Part shown: piece by piece, positions 15,010 to 23,547 of the stretch
Numbering within the stretch: the stretch's first letter is position 1
Layout: the number at the start of each line of letters is the position of its first letter
From: Halapricum hydrolyticum
GTDB lineage: Archaea; Halobacteriota; Halobacteria; Halobacteriales; Haloarculaceae
Direction: 5' to 3'
DNA length: 45,156 bases
Assembly: GCA_025517565.1 (NCBI GenBank)
Contig: JAOPKD010000023.1
Location: 1 to 45,156 of the forward strand
Made by a program: the position numbers and the translations under genes
Notes under the pieces: model-generated
The model's database searches: none
What the model was told of the DNA's origin: nothing
The model's input: the letters and a program-made list of their open reading frames with translations, nothing else

Positions 15010-17070
15010 TCAGAGTTTTTTCGCCTGGCGCGCCTGCGCGGACCGCCTGTCCGTCTGCTCGAGTCGCCTGTCGACCGCGCGGGCGACCTCCGAGGGCAGG
15101 TCATCTCTGGCTTCGGACAGCCGTGCGCGGACACGCTCCAGACGAGTCGCGACAGCGTCGAGCCGCTGCTGCGCGCCGGAACGGTCACCGGCAGCAGCGC
15201 GTTCGGCCGCCCTGTCGGCGGCCTCGGCGACGGCACCCAGTGCCGTCGCCAGCCCCGTAACGGCGTTCTCGGAGCCGCTCCCCTCCCCTGGTTCGTTCTC
15301 CAGGGCGGCCACCTGGGCTCGCGTCTCTTCAGCGACGTCGGCGACGTACCGGGCCAGCGGCCTCGTACCTGTGTCGGGTCGTTCGATCCGGACGCGATCC
15401 TCCTGGTCAGGATTGACCCGGAACGCTCCGACCTCGTCGTCGGCGTCGCGGACTTCCGTCGTGAAGGCACCGCCGCGGTGGACGTAGACGGCGTCGGGGC
15501 CGGACAGCGGCGCGCCGTAGAGCTTTCCGGCGAAATCGTCCTCGACGGCGAGCGCCGTGAGGTCCCGGTCGGTTCCGTCGGGATCGACCTCCAGCTTCGT
15601 CGCGTTCTCGCGTGCGACCAGCGGGATTTCGCCGTCCACGCCGGCGATCGTCGTTTCACCGTCGCCAGAGACAGTGACGGACTCGCTGTGTGGTGCGACG
15701 CCGGCACCGTTGACCGTCAGGGTGTGGTCGCCGTCCGGGACGCCCTGGAGTGCGACGATCCCCCGAAAGGTCGGGACGGCTTCGGGCTCGCTCTCGAAGA
15801 GCGCGAACACCTCCAGCGGCGAATCGACCGTCACGAGCCCCTCACCGTCGGGCGCCTCCTCCGAAGAGACGGCGTTCGTCACTCTCGCGATCACCTGGTC
15901 GACTTCCGATGGGGCACCGATAGCGTCGTATCGGTCGGACAGTGCCTGCCGGTGTCTCGATTCGCTGATGTCGCTCGCGGGGTCGTCGTACCGCGAACCG
16001 TCCCAGGGGACGCCGGTCGTCGTGATGTGGCCCGCGATCGCATCCTCGGCAAAGTCCGGGATCGCGAACTCGAAGCTCAACTGCGGACCGGTGAACGCCG
16101 CGATGTGCTCGAGGTCCGCGCTCGGACGGAGGTCGTAGTCCACGTCGGCGGTCTCTGACTCCCGGCCCTGGTACTCGAACCGCAAGCCGGTCTCCCGACG
16201 CGGAAGGTCACTCGGCGGGGACTGGAGGTCCTCGAACGACCGGACTGTCAGCGCGCCGCTCACGAGATCCGATGGCTCGACGTTGGGGAGACGTTCGTGT
16301 TCGTAGACGGGTGCACCGTCGAGTTCCGGCACCACGTACGGCAGCGCGAACCCTTCGTCCCGCGGCAGTCCGTACGCAAACGGGATCGTCGCGACGTCTT
16401 CGAGCTTCTCGATGACGCTGTTAGTGACGTCCGCGATGTCGTCCCCGAGGGGGAACCGCTGGAAGTGCTGTTCGTCCTCGTTTACTGAGAGCCCGCTGGA
16501 GTGTGAACCCAGCTCGGACAGGACCCGTGGCCGGGTGTCCGGATCGAGGAACTCGTTGTTCGGGACCGACCGCGAGTGGGAGCTGGCGACGTACAGCTGG
16601 GGCTCGCCGGTGTCGGTATCGACGAACACCTGCAGGAGTTCCCAGTCGTGCCAGTGGAAGTTCGTGGTGAACTGGTCGAAGGCCGAGTACATCCAGTACT
16701 GGACGACTGCCAGCGGCGACTCCTCGTACTCGATGGCGTGGTAGAACACCGCCGGGTCCGGTGGATCGTCGTCCGTTCCGTCCTGTACGTACCCTTCGAA
16801 GGCGTCGAACCCGCCGACGACTGTCCGCCCGTCTCGCTCGCTCTCGTAGGCCCGCGGATCCGTCGGGAACCACCGCTCGTTTCGGTCGAAGTAGATCGTC
16901 GGTGCGAACTCCTCGGCGAGCGAGCGCGCCCGCTCGCCGTCGACCTCCGTTGACGGCCCGTCCGCATCCGACTCCAGCAGCGAACAGCCCGCGATCGAAG
17001 CGATCCCGGCACTGGCAACACCCCCCAGTACCGTCCGCCGGTCGAGCGTCGGGATCGTGTCTCCGGACAC
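15010..17070 (-). CDS. Large Tat lipoprotein with Vps62/NLP-like N-terminal domain
   Basis: A 686-aa predicted surface lipoprotein with GTG start. A twin-arginine signal (LDRRTVLGG, residues 9-17) ends in lipobox IAGC with Cys29. Residues ~50-260 (LAEEFAPTIYFDRNERWFPT, then the segment QYWMYSAFDQF, then HWHDWE at 139-144) resemble the fold shared by Vps62-like proteins and NEP1-like (NPP1) proteins, where a GHRHDWE motif binds a divalent metal. A beta-rich region with a carboxypeptidase-regulatory-like segment (VPDGDHTLTVNGAGVAPHSE, near 450) follows. The last ~90 residues are helical and probably coiled-coil. Function is unknown; surface binding or degradation is speculative. Confidence 0.7.
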   Translation of the reverse strand: MSGDTIPTLDRRTVLGGVASAGIASIAGCSLLESDADGPSTEVDGERARSLAEEFAPTIYFDRNERWFPTDPRAYESERDGRTVVGGFDAFEGYVQDGTDDDPPDPAVFYHAIEYEESPLAVVQYWMYSAFDQFTTNFHWHDWELLQVFVDTDTGEPQLYVASSHSRSVPNNEFLDPDTRPRVLSELGSHSSGLSVNEDEQHFQRFPLGDDIADVTNSVIEKLEDVATIPFAYGLPRDEGFALPYVVPELDGAPVYEHERLPNVEPSDLVSGALTVRSFEDLQSPPSDLPRRETGLRFEYQGRESETADVDYDLRPSADLEHIAAFTGPQLSFEFAIPDFAEDAIAGHITTTGVPWDGSRYDDPASDISESRHRQALSDRYDAIGAPSEVDQVIARVTNAVSSEEAPDGEGLVTVDSPLEVFALFESEPEAVPTFRGIVALQGVPDGDHTLTVNGAGVAPHSESVTVSGDGETTIAGVDGEIPLVARENATKLEVDPDGTDRDLTALAVEDDFAGKLYGAPLSGPDAVYVHRGGAFTTEVRDADDEVGAFRVNPDQEDRVRIERPDTGTRPLARYVADVAEETRAQVAALENEPGEGSGSENAVTGLATALGAVAEAADRAAERAAAGDRSGAQQRLDAVATRLERVRARLSEARDDLPSEVARAVDRRLEQTDRRSAQARQAKKL

Positions 17071-17270
17071 GTCTCAGCCCTCACGCGCTTCCGGTCGCGT
17101 CCTCGTCTCACCGGGATCGACCCCCGCGAACGTCAGCTGTCGCATTGTCCTTGCCACACGGGTCTCGCGAGGTATATTCCTTGTGCCTCGTTGACAAAGG
17201 GATTCGAGGTTCGACGGTCGTCGAGGCTCGGTTCGACAACCCTTATTCAGGAGTAGCTCGAACCCAGCGT

Positions 17271-17984
17271 ATGGACGTCGACGCGAACGCGCGCCAGCGG
17301 CTGGCCGAGCGGATCGCTGGCGAGATCGCGCTCAGCGAAGACACCGGTGCGACACTTCGAAAGTGGCGCACCGATTTCGGGGTCAGCCAGACGGAGCTGG
17401 CCGACCAGCTCGATATCTCCTCGTCAGTGATCTCCGATTACGAGAGCGGTCGACGGACCAATCCGGGGAGCGACATCATCGGCCGGCTCGTCGAGGCGCT
17501 GCTCGTCGTCGACGAGCGGCGCGGCGGGAGCCGGATCCGCCAGCACGCCCGCGTGCTCAGCGCCGGATTCGACCGCGAGGTCGTCCACGAACTCAAAGAA
17601 TACCCGGCGACGATCGATCTCGATCGCTATTACGATGCGATCGGCGCGGCGGAACTCGTTCGTGGCCGCGAGAACACGATCGCAGGACACACGATCATCG
17701 ACAGCATCGCGGCGATCACGCGACTCTCCAGCGAGGAATTCTATCGGCTGTACGGTCAGAGCGCGAACCGCGCGCTCGTGTTCTCGGGCGTCACGCGCGG
17801 CGAGTCACCGCTGGTGGCGATGCGCGTAGTCAATCCGACCCCCAACGTCGTCGTCTTGCAGGGGATCGATCGAGACGACGTCTGGGAACACGCGACCGAG
17901 CTGGCGCGAGTCGACGGCTTCTCGCTGGCCGTGCTCGAAGCCGACCTGGAGACGACGCTGCAGCGACACCGCGAGCTGCCCTGA
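17271..17984 (+). CDS. Archaeal HTH transcriptional regulator (XRE-type HTH, COG1709-like)
   Basis: A 237-aa regulator. The N-terminal third has a clear XRE helix-turn-helix: LRKWRTDFGVSQTELADQLD then SSSVISDYESGRR (about 29-62). The C-terminal two-thirds is a conserved archaeal domain (ENTIAGHTIIDSIAAITRLS, then LVAMRVVNPTPNVVVLQGID) with no known ligand. It matches archaeal predicted regulators that I place near COG1709. ATG 17271 fits the family start; a CTTATTCAG stretch ~27 nt upstream may be the TATA element. The neighbours are a lipoprotein gene on the other side and the TauE gene convergent to it, so targets are unclear. Confidence 0.83.
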   Translation: MDVDANARQRLAERIAGEIALSEDTGATLRKWRTDFGVSQTELADQLDISSSVISDYESGRRTNPGSDIIGRLVEALLVVDERRGGSRIRQHARVLSAGFDREVVHELKEYPATIDLDRYYDAIGAAELVRGRENTIAGHTIIDSIAAITRLSSEEFYRLYGQSANRALVFSGVTRGESPLVAMRVVNPTPNVVVLQGIDRDDVWEHATELARVDGFSLAVLEADLETTLQRHRELP

Positions 17985-17997
17985 TTTTTGGCAAAAA
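17985..17997. terminator. Bidirectional T-rich terminator
   Basis: TTTTTGGCAAAAA begins directly after the stop codon of the HTH regulator. It presents a T-run to transcription from either side, suiting the convergent regulator and TauE/SafE genes. Confidence 0.5.
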
Positions 17998-18044
17998 CGC
18001 CCCGAACACGGTGAGTCGAATGAACAGACCGACAGTGGTCGCGA

Positions 18045-19073
18045 TCAGTCGGCCGGCTGGGGCGTCGCCTGCCCCTCGCTACGGAGTTCCCGGATCGAGC
18101 TGACCACGACGGCCCCGCTGACCAGCGCCGCGGCCCCGACGATGATGAGCAGGCTCACCACGTCCAGGATCGGCATCTCGACCGCGCCGCCGATCTCCCG
18201 CACGGCGACCGCGATGGCACCGAGCAACAGCATGACGCCGAAGTAGACCTTGATCTCGTCCTCGTCGACGATGCTGGTCGCCGCGGCACCGAGTCGCGCA
18301 CCGAAGGCACTCCCGGCAAGCAGTGGGACGACGATCGTCAGATCGACCGCACCGTCCATCGCATACAGGAAGCTGCCGATCCCGCCGGAGAAGACGATCT
18401 CGAACAGATCAGTCCCGACCGCGACGGGCACGGGGACGCCGACCAGATAGAACAGCGCGGGCATGCGGATGAACCCGCCACCGACGCCCAGCAGTCCCGA
18501 CAGCAGACCGGTGGCAAAGGCCACGAGCAGGATCATCCACAGCGAGACCGTCACGCCCCCGCGCAGCGACATCATCGGCGGGACCTCGTAGGACTGGATC
18601 GTCTGTGCGATCTCGGGCAGTTCGTCCTCGTCGTGATCGTCGGCCTCGGCGTCGTGGCTGAGTCCGCCACCGCCGCCAGTGAGGGCGTTCCGGGTGACGA
18701 ACGCGCCGATCCCGCCAAGCAACAGGACGTAGGTGACGCTGACGAACGTGTTCGCGACGCCCAGATCCTGCATGAAGTGCAAGCCGATCCGCCCGACCTC
18801 GATCCCGGCTGTCGTCCCCGCGATCATGAGGACGCCGAGCTTGTAGTCGACCTGCCCCAGGTCGCGGTGTTTCAGCGTCGCGATCACCGAGGTTCCGAAG
18901 ACGAACGCCAGCCCCGAAGCGACCGCCACGTCAGTCGGATAGCCCATCACCAGCAGCGCGGGCGTGACGAGGAAGGAACCGCCCATGCCGAAAAAGCCGA
19001 ACAACAGCCCGATCAGCACGCCGAAACCGACGAACATTCCGAGCAGACTCACGGCGACACCGAACAACTCCAT
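18045..19073 (-). CDS. TauE/SafE (TSUP) family sulfite/organosulfonate exporter
   Basis: A 342-aa membrane protein with about eight to nine helices. Two homologous halves each start with a Gly-rich signature: GFFGMGGSFLVTPALLVMGY (about 28-47) and SGLLGVGGGFIRMPALFYLVG (about 192-212). These are the TSUP hallmarks. A charged, Asp/His-rich cytoplasmic loop (about 140-160) lies between. Members carry sulfite, sulfonates or other anions out of the cell. Two bases separate its start from the stop of the 49-aa gene upstream, so they are translated as one unit. The divergent persulfide dioxygenase-like gene makes sulfite a plausible substrate. Confidence 0.88.
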   Translation of the reverse strand: MELFGVAVSLLGMFVGFGVLIGLLFGFFGMGGSFLVTPALLVMGYPTDVAVASGLAFVFGTSVIATLKHRDLGQVDYKLGVLMIAGTTAGIEVGRIGLHFMQDLGVANTFVSVTYVLLLGGIGAFVTRNALTGGGGGLSHDAEADDHDEDELPEIAQTIQSYEVPPMMSLRGGVTVSLWMILLVAFATGLLSGLLGVGGGFIRMPALFYLVGVPVPVAVGTDLFEIVFSGGIGSFLYAMDGAVDLTIVVPLLAGSAFGARLGAAATSIVDEDEIKVYFGVMLLLGAIAVAVREIGGAVEMPILDVVSLLIIVGAAALVSGAVVVSSIRELRSEGQATPQPAD

Positions 19074-19075
19074 CG

Positions 19076-19225
19076 TCAGTCACCCCGCAACAGGCGGGCA
19101 ATGCGCGGGCCGAGTAGCTGTTCGAGCGCCCCGTAGCCCACGTACAGGACGATCGCCTCGAGCAGGACGATTCCGATGAGCACGGCTGCGCCCACCGGAC
19201 CCTCGAGCGTCTCAATTCCGAACAT
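19076..19225 (-). CDS. 49-aa single-pass membrane protein preceding TauE/SafE (DUF7512-like)
   Basis: ATG at 19225, TGA at 19076-19078. The 49-aa product is MFGIETLEGP followed by one hydrophobic helix (about residues 11-33) and a short basic C-terminus, implying a single membrane pass. I believe it is the haloarchaeal DUF7512 family, typically next to TauE/SafE genes. Only 2 nt separate it from the exporter start, indicating coupled translation and probably a physical partnership, for example as a small accessory subunit. No function is established. Confidence 0.8.
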   Translation of the reverse strand: MFGIETLEGPVGAAVLIGIVLLEAIVLYVGYGALEQLLGPRIARLLRGD

Positions 19226-19549
19226 CGTCTGTCACCTTTGCGTTCCGAGTGTGCGTCATAGTTCGCTGCTCGCGTGGCAATATCCGTCGACAGGCCTTAA
19301 CGGTTTTGGGTTGAATACACAATACTATATCCACCTACCCTACGCATGGTTTCGCATAAGTTATATCGATCATACCGGCCCTGGCACGTACTTAGAAAAC
19401 AGCAGTCCCGAAATATTGGGGTATTTTTATGCTTGGGCCGATATGAATGCTCTGACAGATCCAGAATAGTAGACGTTGTGATAGTTTAGAATTGTGATTA
19501 CCATACAAAACTCTTTTATTCGTCCCGCCAATACTCGGTGACGAGTACG
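19226..19549. other. AT-rich divergent regulatory region of the sulfur genes
   Basis: This 324-bp stretch separates the exporter unit from the rhodanese-MBL gene and is distinctly AT-richer than its surroundings. I see no credible gene. Visible elements are a TATA-like TTTTATT (about 19514-19520) ~33 nt before ATG 19550, a direct repeat TTGTGAT (19476-19482 and 19492-19498, 16-bp period) just upstream of it, and several ATAT-rich tracts. The repeat is a candidate regulator site for the plus-strand operon. Confidence 0.45.
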
Positions 19550-20740
19550 ATGGACGCAGACGATTTCCCCACACCAGAAGAACCGGTCGACGCGATCACC
19601 CCCGAGGAACTTCGCCGTCGCATCGAGGACGGCAAGGAGGTCACGATCCTCGACACCCGCGCGAGCGGGGACTTCGAGGAGTGGCACATCGAGGGCGAGT
19701 CCGTCGAGATCGAGAACGTGCCGTACTTCGAGTTCCTCGACGGCGTCGACGAGGAACTGCTCGAAGACGTGCCGGTCGGCGAACCGGTGGTCGTGCTGTG
19801 TGCGAAAGGCGGTGCCAGCGAGTACGTCGCCGGGACGCTCGCCGAGGAAGGCCGCGAGGTCGTCCACCTCGAAGACGGGATGAACGGCTGGGCAAGCATC
19901 TACGAGTCCGTCGAAGTCGAGAACTACGACGGGCCGGGCACGCTGGTGCAGTACCAGCGTCCCTCCAGCGGCTGTCTCGGCTACATGGTCTACGACGACG
20001 ACGAGGCCGCCGTGATCGACCCGCTCCAGGCGTTTACCGACCGCTATCTCGACGACGCCGCCGATCTGGGCGTCGAATTGACTTACGCCTTCGACACGCA
20101 CATCCACGCCGATCACGTCAGCGGCGTGCGCGCGCTCGACGAGGAAGGCGTCACCGGCGTCATCCCCGAGGAGGCCGTCGATCGCGGCGTCACCTACGCC
20201 GACGAACTCCAGACGGCCGCGGACGGCGACACCTTCGAAGTCGGCGAGGTGACCATCGAAACGCTGTACACGCCCGGTCACACGTCCGGGATGACCTCGT
20301 ATCTGGTCGGCGAGAGCTTCCTGGCAACCGGCGACGGGCTGTTCGTCGAGAGCGTCGCCCGGCCCGACCTCGAGGAAGGCGACGACGGTGCCCCCGACGC
20401 GGCTCGCCAGCTCTACGAAACCCTCCAGGAGCGGGTCCTCGAACTGCCCGACGACGTGATCGTCGGTGGCGCGCACACGAGCGACGCGGCCGAGCCGGCA
20501 GCCGACGGCACCTACACCGCGCCGCTGGGCGACCTCCGCGAGGAGATGGATCCGCTCACTTACGACGAGGCGGAGTTCGTCGAGACCGTCCTCGAGGACA
20601 TGCCGCCCCGCCCCGCTAACTACGAGGACATCATCGCAACCAACCTCGGTCAGCGCGAGACCGACGAAGAGGAAGCGTTCACCCTGGAACTCGGGCCCAA
20701 CAACTGTGCCGCGAGCCAGGGCTCGATGACCAGCGACTAA
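19550..20740 (+). CDS. Rhodanese-metallo-beta-lactamase fusion (persulfide dioxygenase-like)
   Basis: A 396-aa two-domain protein. The N-terminal rhodanese domain (about 15-125) has an active-site loop CAKGGAS with Cys84, and a DTRASGDFEEWHIEG block. The C-terminal MBL domain carries THIHADH (183-189), a GHTSGMTSY metal-ligand loop and the Asp in ATGDGLF, as in ETHE1-type persulfide dioxygenases, which oxidise glutathione-like persulfides to sulfite. Rhodanese first, MBL second is the reverse of many bacterial fusions. A GTG at 19538 could add four residues. It is followed 16 nt later by the PiT-family gene and diverges from the TauE/SafE unit. Confidence 0.88.
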   Translation: MDADDFPTPEEPVDAITPEELRRRIEDGKEVTILDTRASGDFEEWHIEGESVEIENVPYFEFLDGVDEELLEDVPVGEPVVVLCAKGGASEYVAGTLAEEGREVVHLEDGMNGWASIYESVEVENYDGPGTLVQYQRPSSGCLGYMVYDDDEAAVIDPLQAFTDRYLDDAADLGVELTYAFDTHIHADHVSGVRALDEEGVTGVIPEEAVDRGVTYADELQTAADGDTFEVGEVTIETLYTPGHTSGMTSYLVGESFLATGDGLFVESVARPDLEEGDDGAPDAARQLYETLQERVLELPDDVIVGGAHTSDAAEPAADGTYTAPLGDLREEMDPLTYDEAEFVETVLEDMPPRPANYEDIIATNLGQRETDEEEAFTLELGPNNCAASQGSMTSD

Positions 20741-20756
20741 GCGCGCTTTTCTCTCT

Positions 20757-21938
20757 ATGGATCTCGCGACACTCGGACTCTTCTTGCTTGCCGGCGGTGC
20801 GAGTCTGTTCATGGCGTGGGTCATCGGCGCGGGCTCCAGCGGCGCGACCCCGTTCGCCCCCGCAGTCGGTGCCAACGCCATCTCGACGATGCAGGCCGCC
20901 TTCGTCGTCGGTATTCTCGGGTTCCTGGGTGCAGTCCTGCAGGGCGGGAACGTCACTGAGGCGGTCGGGTCCGGACTGATCCGCGGGGTGACGCTCACGC
21001 CCGAGGCGGTCATCCTCGCGCTCGTCACGGCTGCGGGGCTGATGGCCGTCGGCATCGCGACGGGCTATCCCATCGCGACTGCGTTTACCGTCACGGGCGC
21101 GATCGTCGGTGCCGGACTCGCGCTGGGCGGGCTCCCCGCGTGGTCGAAATACACCGAGATCGGCCTGATGTGGACGGTCGCGCCGGTCGTCAACGCCGGG
21201 CTCGCGTACGGGCTCGCGAGCCTGCTCCCCCGCGAAGAGGTGCCCGAACGGTGGTCTATCCCGGCTCTCGCCGCGCTGACCGGCGCGGCAGTGTCGCTGA
21301 TCGGGTTCGCCGTGCTTGGCCCGGGCGCGACGAGCCGCTCGATCGCCGCGGCGGCGGCAGCCTTCGGTCCCGTCGATAGTTCGATCGGCGGCGTCGCAGT
21401 CGAGGTGACCGTCGTCGTGCTGTTCGCGCTCGCGTCGGCGCTAGTCGTTCGCGCCTGGATCGGAGCCGACCAGCAGCGTGGCCTCCGGCGATACCTGCTC
21501 GTCCTGGGATCGCTCGTGGCCTTCTCGGCCGGCGGCAGCCAGGTCGGGCTGGCAGTCGGTCCCCTCGTCCCGCTGCTCGAGACCGCCGACGTCTCGCTGT
21601 TCGCGGTGCTCGTCGGCGGTGCCGTTGGCATGCTCGTCGGCTCCTGGACCGGCGCGCCGCGGATGATCAAGTCCCTCGCACAGGACTACGCCTCGCTGGG
21701 GCCACGCCGGTCGATTTCCGCACTCCTGCCGACGTTCCTGTTCGCACAAACCGCCGTCGCGCTGGGCGTCCCGATCTCGTTCAACCAGGCCATCGTGACG
21801 GCGATCATCGGCAGCGGCGCGGCCGTCGCTGGCGGTGACGGCGTCAGTCGGTCGAAGATCGGCCGCACGCTCGGCGCCTGGGCCGGCTCGTTTCTCCTCG
21901 CGCTGGCGATCGGATTCGGGACGCTCTCGGTGCTCTAG
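20757..21938 (+). CDS. PiT-family inorganic anion transporter
   Basis: A 393-aa membrane protein with about 10-12 helices. Two inverted signatures are present: the N-terminal GAGSSGATPFAPAVGANAIS (about 24-43) and the C-terminal SFNQAIVTAIIGSG (about 344-357), equivalent to the GANDxxN-type repeats of PiT phosphate/sulfate permeases. Phosphate is the default substrate. Its position in a sulfur-metabolism operon, only 16 nt after a persulfide dioxygenase-like gene, makes sulfate or thiosulfate import (compare CysP of the same family in Bacillus) a serious alternative. Its stop overlaps the convergent Bax1-like gene by 4 bp. Confidence 0.85.
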   Translation: MDLATLGLFLLAGGASLFMAWVIGAGSSGATPFAPAVGANAISTMQAAFVVGILGFLGAVLQGGNVTEAVGSGLIRGVTLTPEAVILALVTAAGLMAVGIATGYPIATAFTVTGAIVGAGLALGGLPAWSKYTEIGLMWTVAPVVNAGLAYGLASLLPREEVPERWSIPALAALTGAAVSLIGFAVLGPGATSRSIAAAAAAFGPVDSSIGGVAVEVTVVVLFALASALVVRAWIGADQQRGLRRYLLVLGSLVAFSAGGSQVGLAVGPLVPLLETADVSLFAVLVGGAVGMLVGSWTGAPRMIKSLAQDYASLGPRRSISALLPTFLFAQTAVALGVPISFNQAIVTAIIGSGAAVAGGDGVSRSKIGRTLGAWAGSFLLALAIGFGTLSVL

Positions 21939-23506
21939 CGGCTCCGGATCGTTCCCCCCGCCAGCCCGTCCCATTCGACGCGATAGCCGAGCCGCGAGAG
22001 GACCGCACTGGTGTCGTCGATTCCGTGTTCCTTGAGGACCGTTTCCACCGCGGCGAGATCCATCCCGGCCTCGATCTCCCCGGCGAGCGACTCCAGCACA
22101 CCGGGACGGACCAGCGTCCGGCCGACCAGCTCGTGCTCGGGGAAGGGCTCGTCCTCGATTGCGTCTTCGCTGACGCCGTAGTCGGCTGCCACCGCAGCAA
22201 GCGTCGTCACGTCTTCGTCAGGGACGAGTTCCGCGGGGAGGTCGGCCGCACTCTCGGCGACCAGCTCGTCCTCGTAGCGCCGCAGTGCGTCCCGGACGTC
22301 CTTCACCCGGACTGTGCCCGAGTAGGGGATCGCACGGTGGTCGCGCGCCTCGACCTCCGCGCTCGCGTCACCGGTTTCGGTCAACTGGTCGACGTCGTCG
22401 ACCTCGCCGACGCCGAGCGATTCGTCGACGGCCACCAGCAACTCGACGTCCTCCAGGTCCCCCAGGCGGTCGAGCTTCTTCGCGACGTATTCGGGCGTCC
22501 AGAAGCCCATGATCTCGAAGTATACCCGGAAATCGGCGTACCGGTAATCGAAGGCGAAATCCGGAATGACGACGTGTGCGCCCGCAGCGAGCGGCTCGGG
22601 CTCGCGAACGAGAACCCAGTCGAGATCGAGTGCCTCGAATCTGGCCGCGAAGTCGGCCTCGACGCCGCTGTCGAAGGTGACCGCCGTGACTGGCTCGTGG
22701 TCCGGAACGGTGACGTCGGCTTCCGTGAGAACGAGCTGGCGGTCGGTGCCGTCGTCGTCGATCGTCGCGACGAGGCGCCACTCGGTGGCTTTCGCGACGC
22801 TACGAAGCAGGCGGGCGAAGCGAGTGCCGTAGCGGCGCGTCCGCCGGAAGAGTGCGGTCGGTCCGGTCACGACGATCTCCCGGCCGTCACCGGTTCGCTC
22901 GATCTCGTACATGAGTCGCAGGCGCTTGACCGCCGATATCACGGACTTGGGATCGTCACTCGTGATCCGGACCGCCGTGGCGTCGAACAGCGCGGTCTGG
23001 GCGAGCGAGAGGTCGTACTGACGACACAGCGAGTCGGGGTCGTACCGCGCGGCGACGTCGGTCAGGACCTGTCTGTCGTCCAGATCCGCATACAGCGACG
23101 CTTCGACGTCGGGCGGATCGACCGCGAGACGATCGGCTGCCCGTGCGAGCGCGCGCTCGCGATCGCTCTCGGTGACGACGCCGACGCTCTCGGCTGCCTC
23201 GAAAGCGGCACGTCGAGCGCGTTCGGGCGGCAGCGGTGCCCGCGTCTCGAAGGTCGCCTCGCGCTCCAGCAGTTTGGCGAACCCGCGGACGAGCTTGAAA
23301 TCGGGGGCGTCGCGTTCGAGATCCGTCAGAGCCGACTCCAGTTGCTCGCGCGGTTCGCCGACGTGCCCCTGGTACGTCCCGATGACGCGGGCCGCGAGAT
23401 CGCGGTGCTCCTCGCCGACGAACTGGGGATGGTACCCGCCGCCGGCCCGGGAGACGCGAAGTAGCTCCTTCGTCAGCACGGTCGAAACAGGCGTCGCCAC
23501 GCTCAT
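21935..23506 (-). CDS. Bax1-like nuclease (DUF790)
   Basis: A 523-aa protein of the DUF790/Bax1 family, the archaeal partner of XPB helicase in nucleotide excision repair. The N-terminal LTKELLRVSRAGGGYHPQF is the family start. A PD-(D/E)xK-like nuclease core is visible as VVIPDFAFDY, followed by VYFEIMGFW and EYVAKK (about 310-345). The rest is helical. In many archaea the gene is next to xpb; here a probable xpb lies about 8 kb away at 31517. Start ATG 23506 is preferred; a GTG at 23479 would begin directly at the conserved block. A perfect 16-bp palindrome abuts the ATG. Confidence 0.85.
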   Translation of the reverse strand: MSVATPVSTVLTKELLRVSRAGGGYHPQFVGEEHRDLAARVIGTYQGHVGEPREQLESALTDLERDAPDFKLVRGFAKLLEREATFETRAPLPPERARRAAFEAAESVGVVTESDRERALARAADRLAVDPPDVEASLYADLDDRQVLTDVAARYDPDSLCRQYDLSLAQTALFDATAVRITSDDPKSVISAVKRLRLMYEIERTGDGREIVVTGPTALFRRTRRYGTRFARLLRSVAKATEWRLVATIDDDGTDRQLVLTEADVTVPDHEPVTAVTFDSGVEADFAARFEALDLDWVLVREPEPLAAGAHVVIPDFAFDYRYADFRVYFEIMGFWTPEYVAKKLDRLGDLEDVELLVAVDESLGVGEVDDVDQLTETGDASAEVEARDHRAIPYSGTVRVKDVRDALRRYEDELVAESAADLPAELVPDEDVTTLAAVAADYGVSEDAIEDEPFPEHELVGRTLVRPGVLESLAGEIEAGMDLAAVETVLKEHGIDDTSAVLSRLGYRVEWDGLAGGTIRSR

Positions 23507-23522
23507 AAGTGCCAAGGCACTT
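23507..23522. promoter_or_regulatory. Perfect palindrome between Bax1-like and lipoprotein genes
   Basis: AAGTGCC-AA-GGCACTT occupies the first 16 nt upstream of the Bax1-like ATG and lies 25 nt before the divergent lipoprotein ATG (23548). A dimeric repressor at this site would block the leaderless starts of both genes. Confidence 0.5.
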
Positions 23523-23547
23523 GCGGGTCGGCGTCGAGTGGTCGATC

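Noticed and set aside
13846..16158. 770-codon plus-strand open frame
   Set aside because: It runs antisense through three minus-strand genes with clear signal peptides and domains; its composition is Arg/Val-rich and low in acidic balance typical of a shadow frame.
17074..17145. 23-codon ATG frame just upstream of, and in frame with, the large lipoprotein
   Set aside because: It ends at TGA two codons before the GTG start; no conserved features, and the signal peptide already starts at the GTG.
19176..19469. 97-codon frame in the AT-rich divergent gap of the sulfur module
   Set aside because: It overlaps the 49-aa gene antisense, has no domain, and its AT-rich part looks regulatory.
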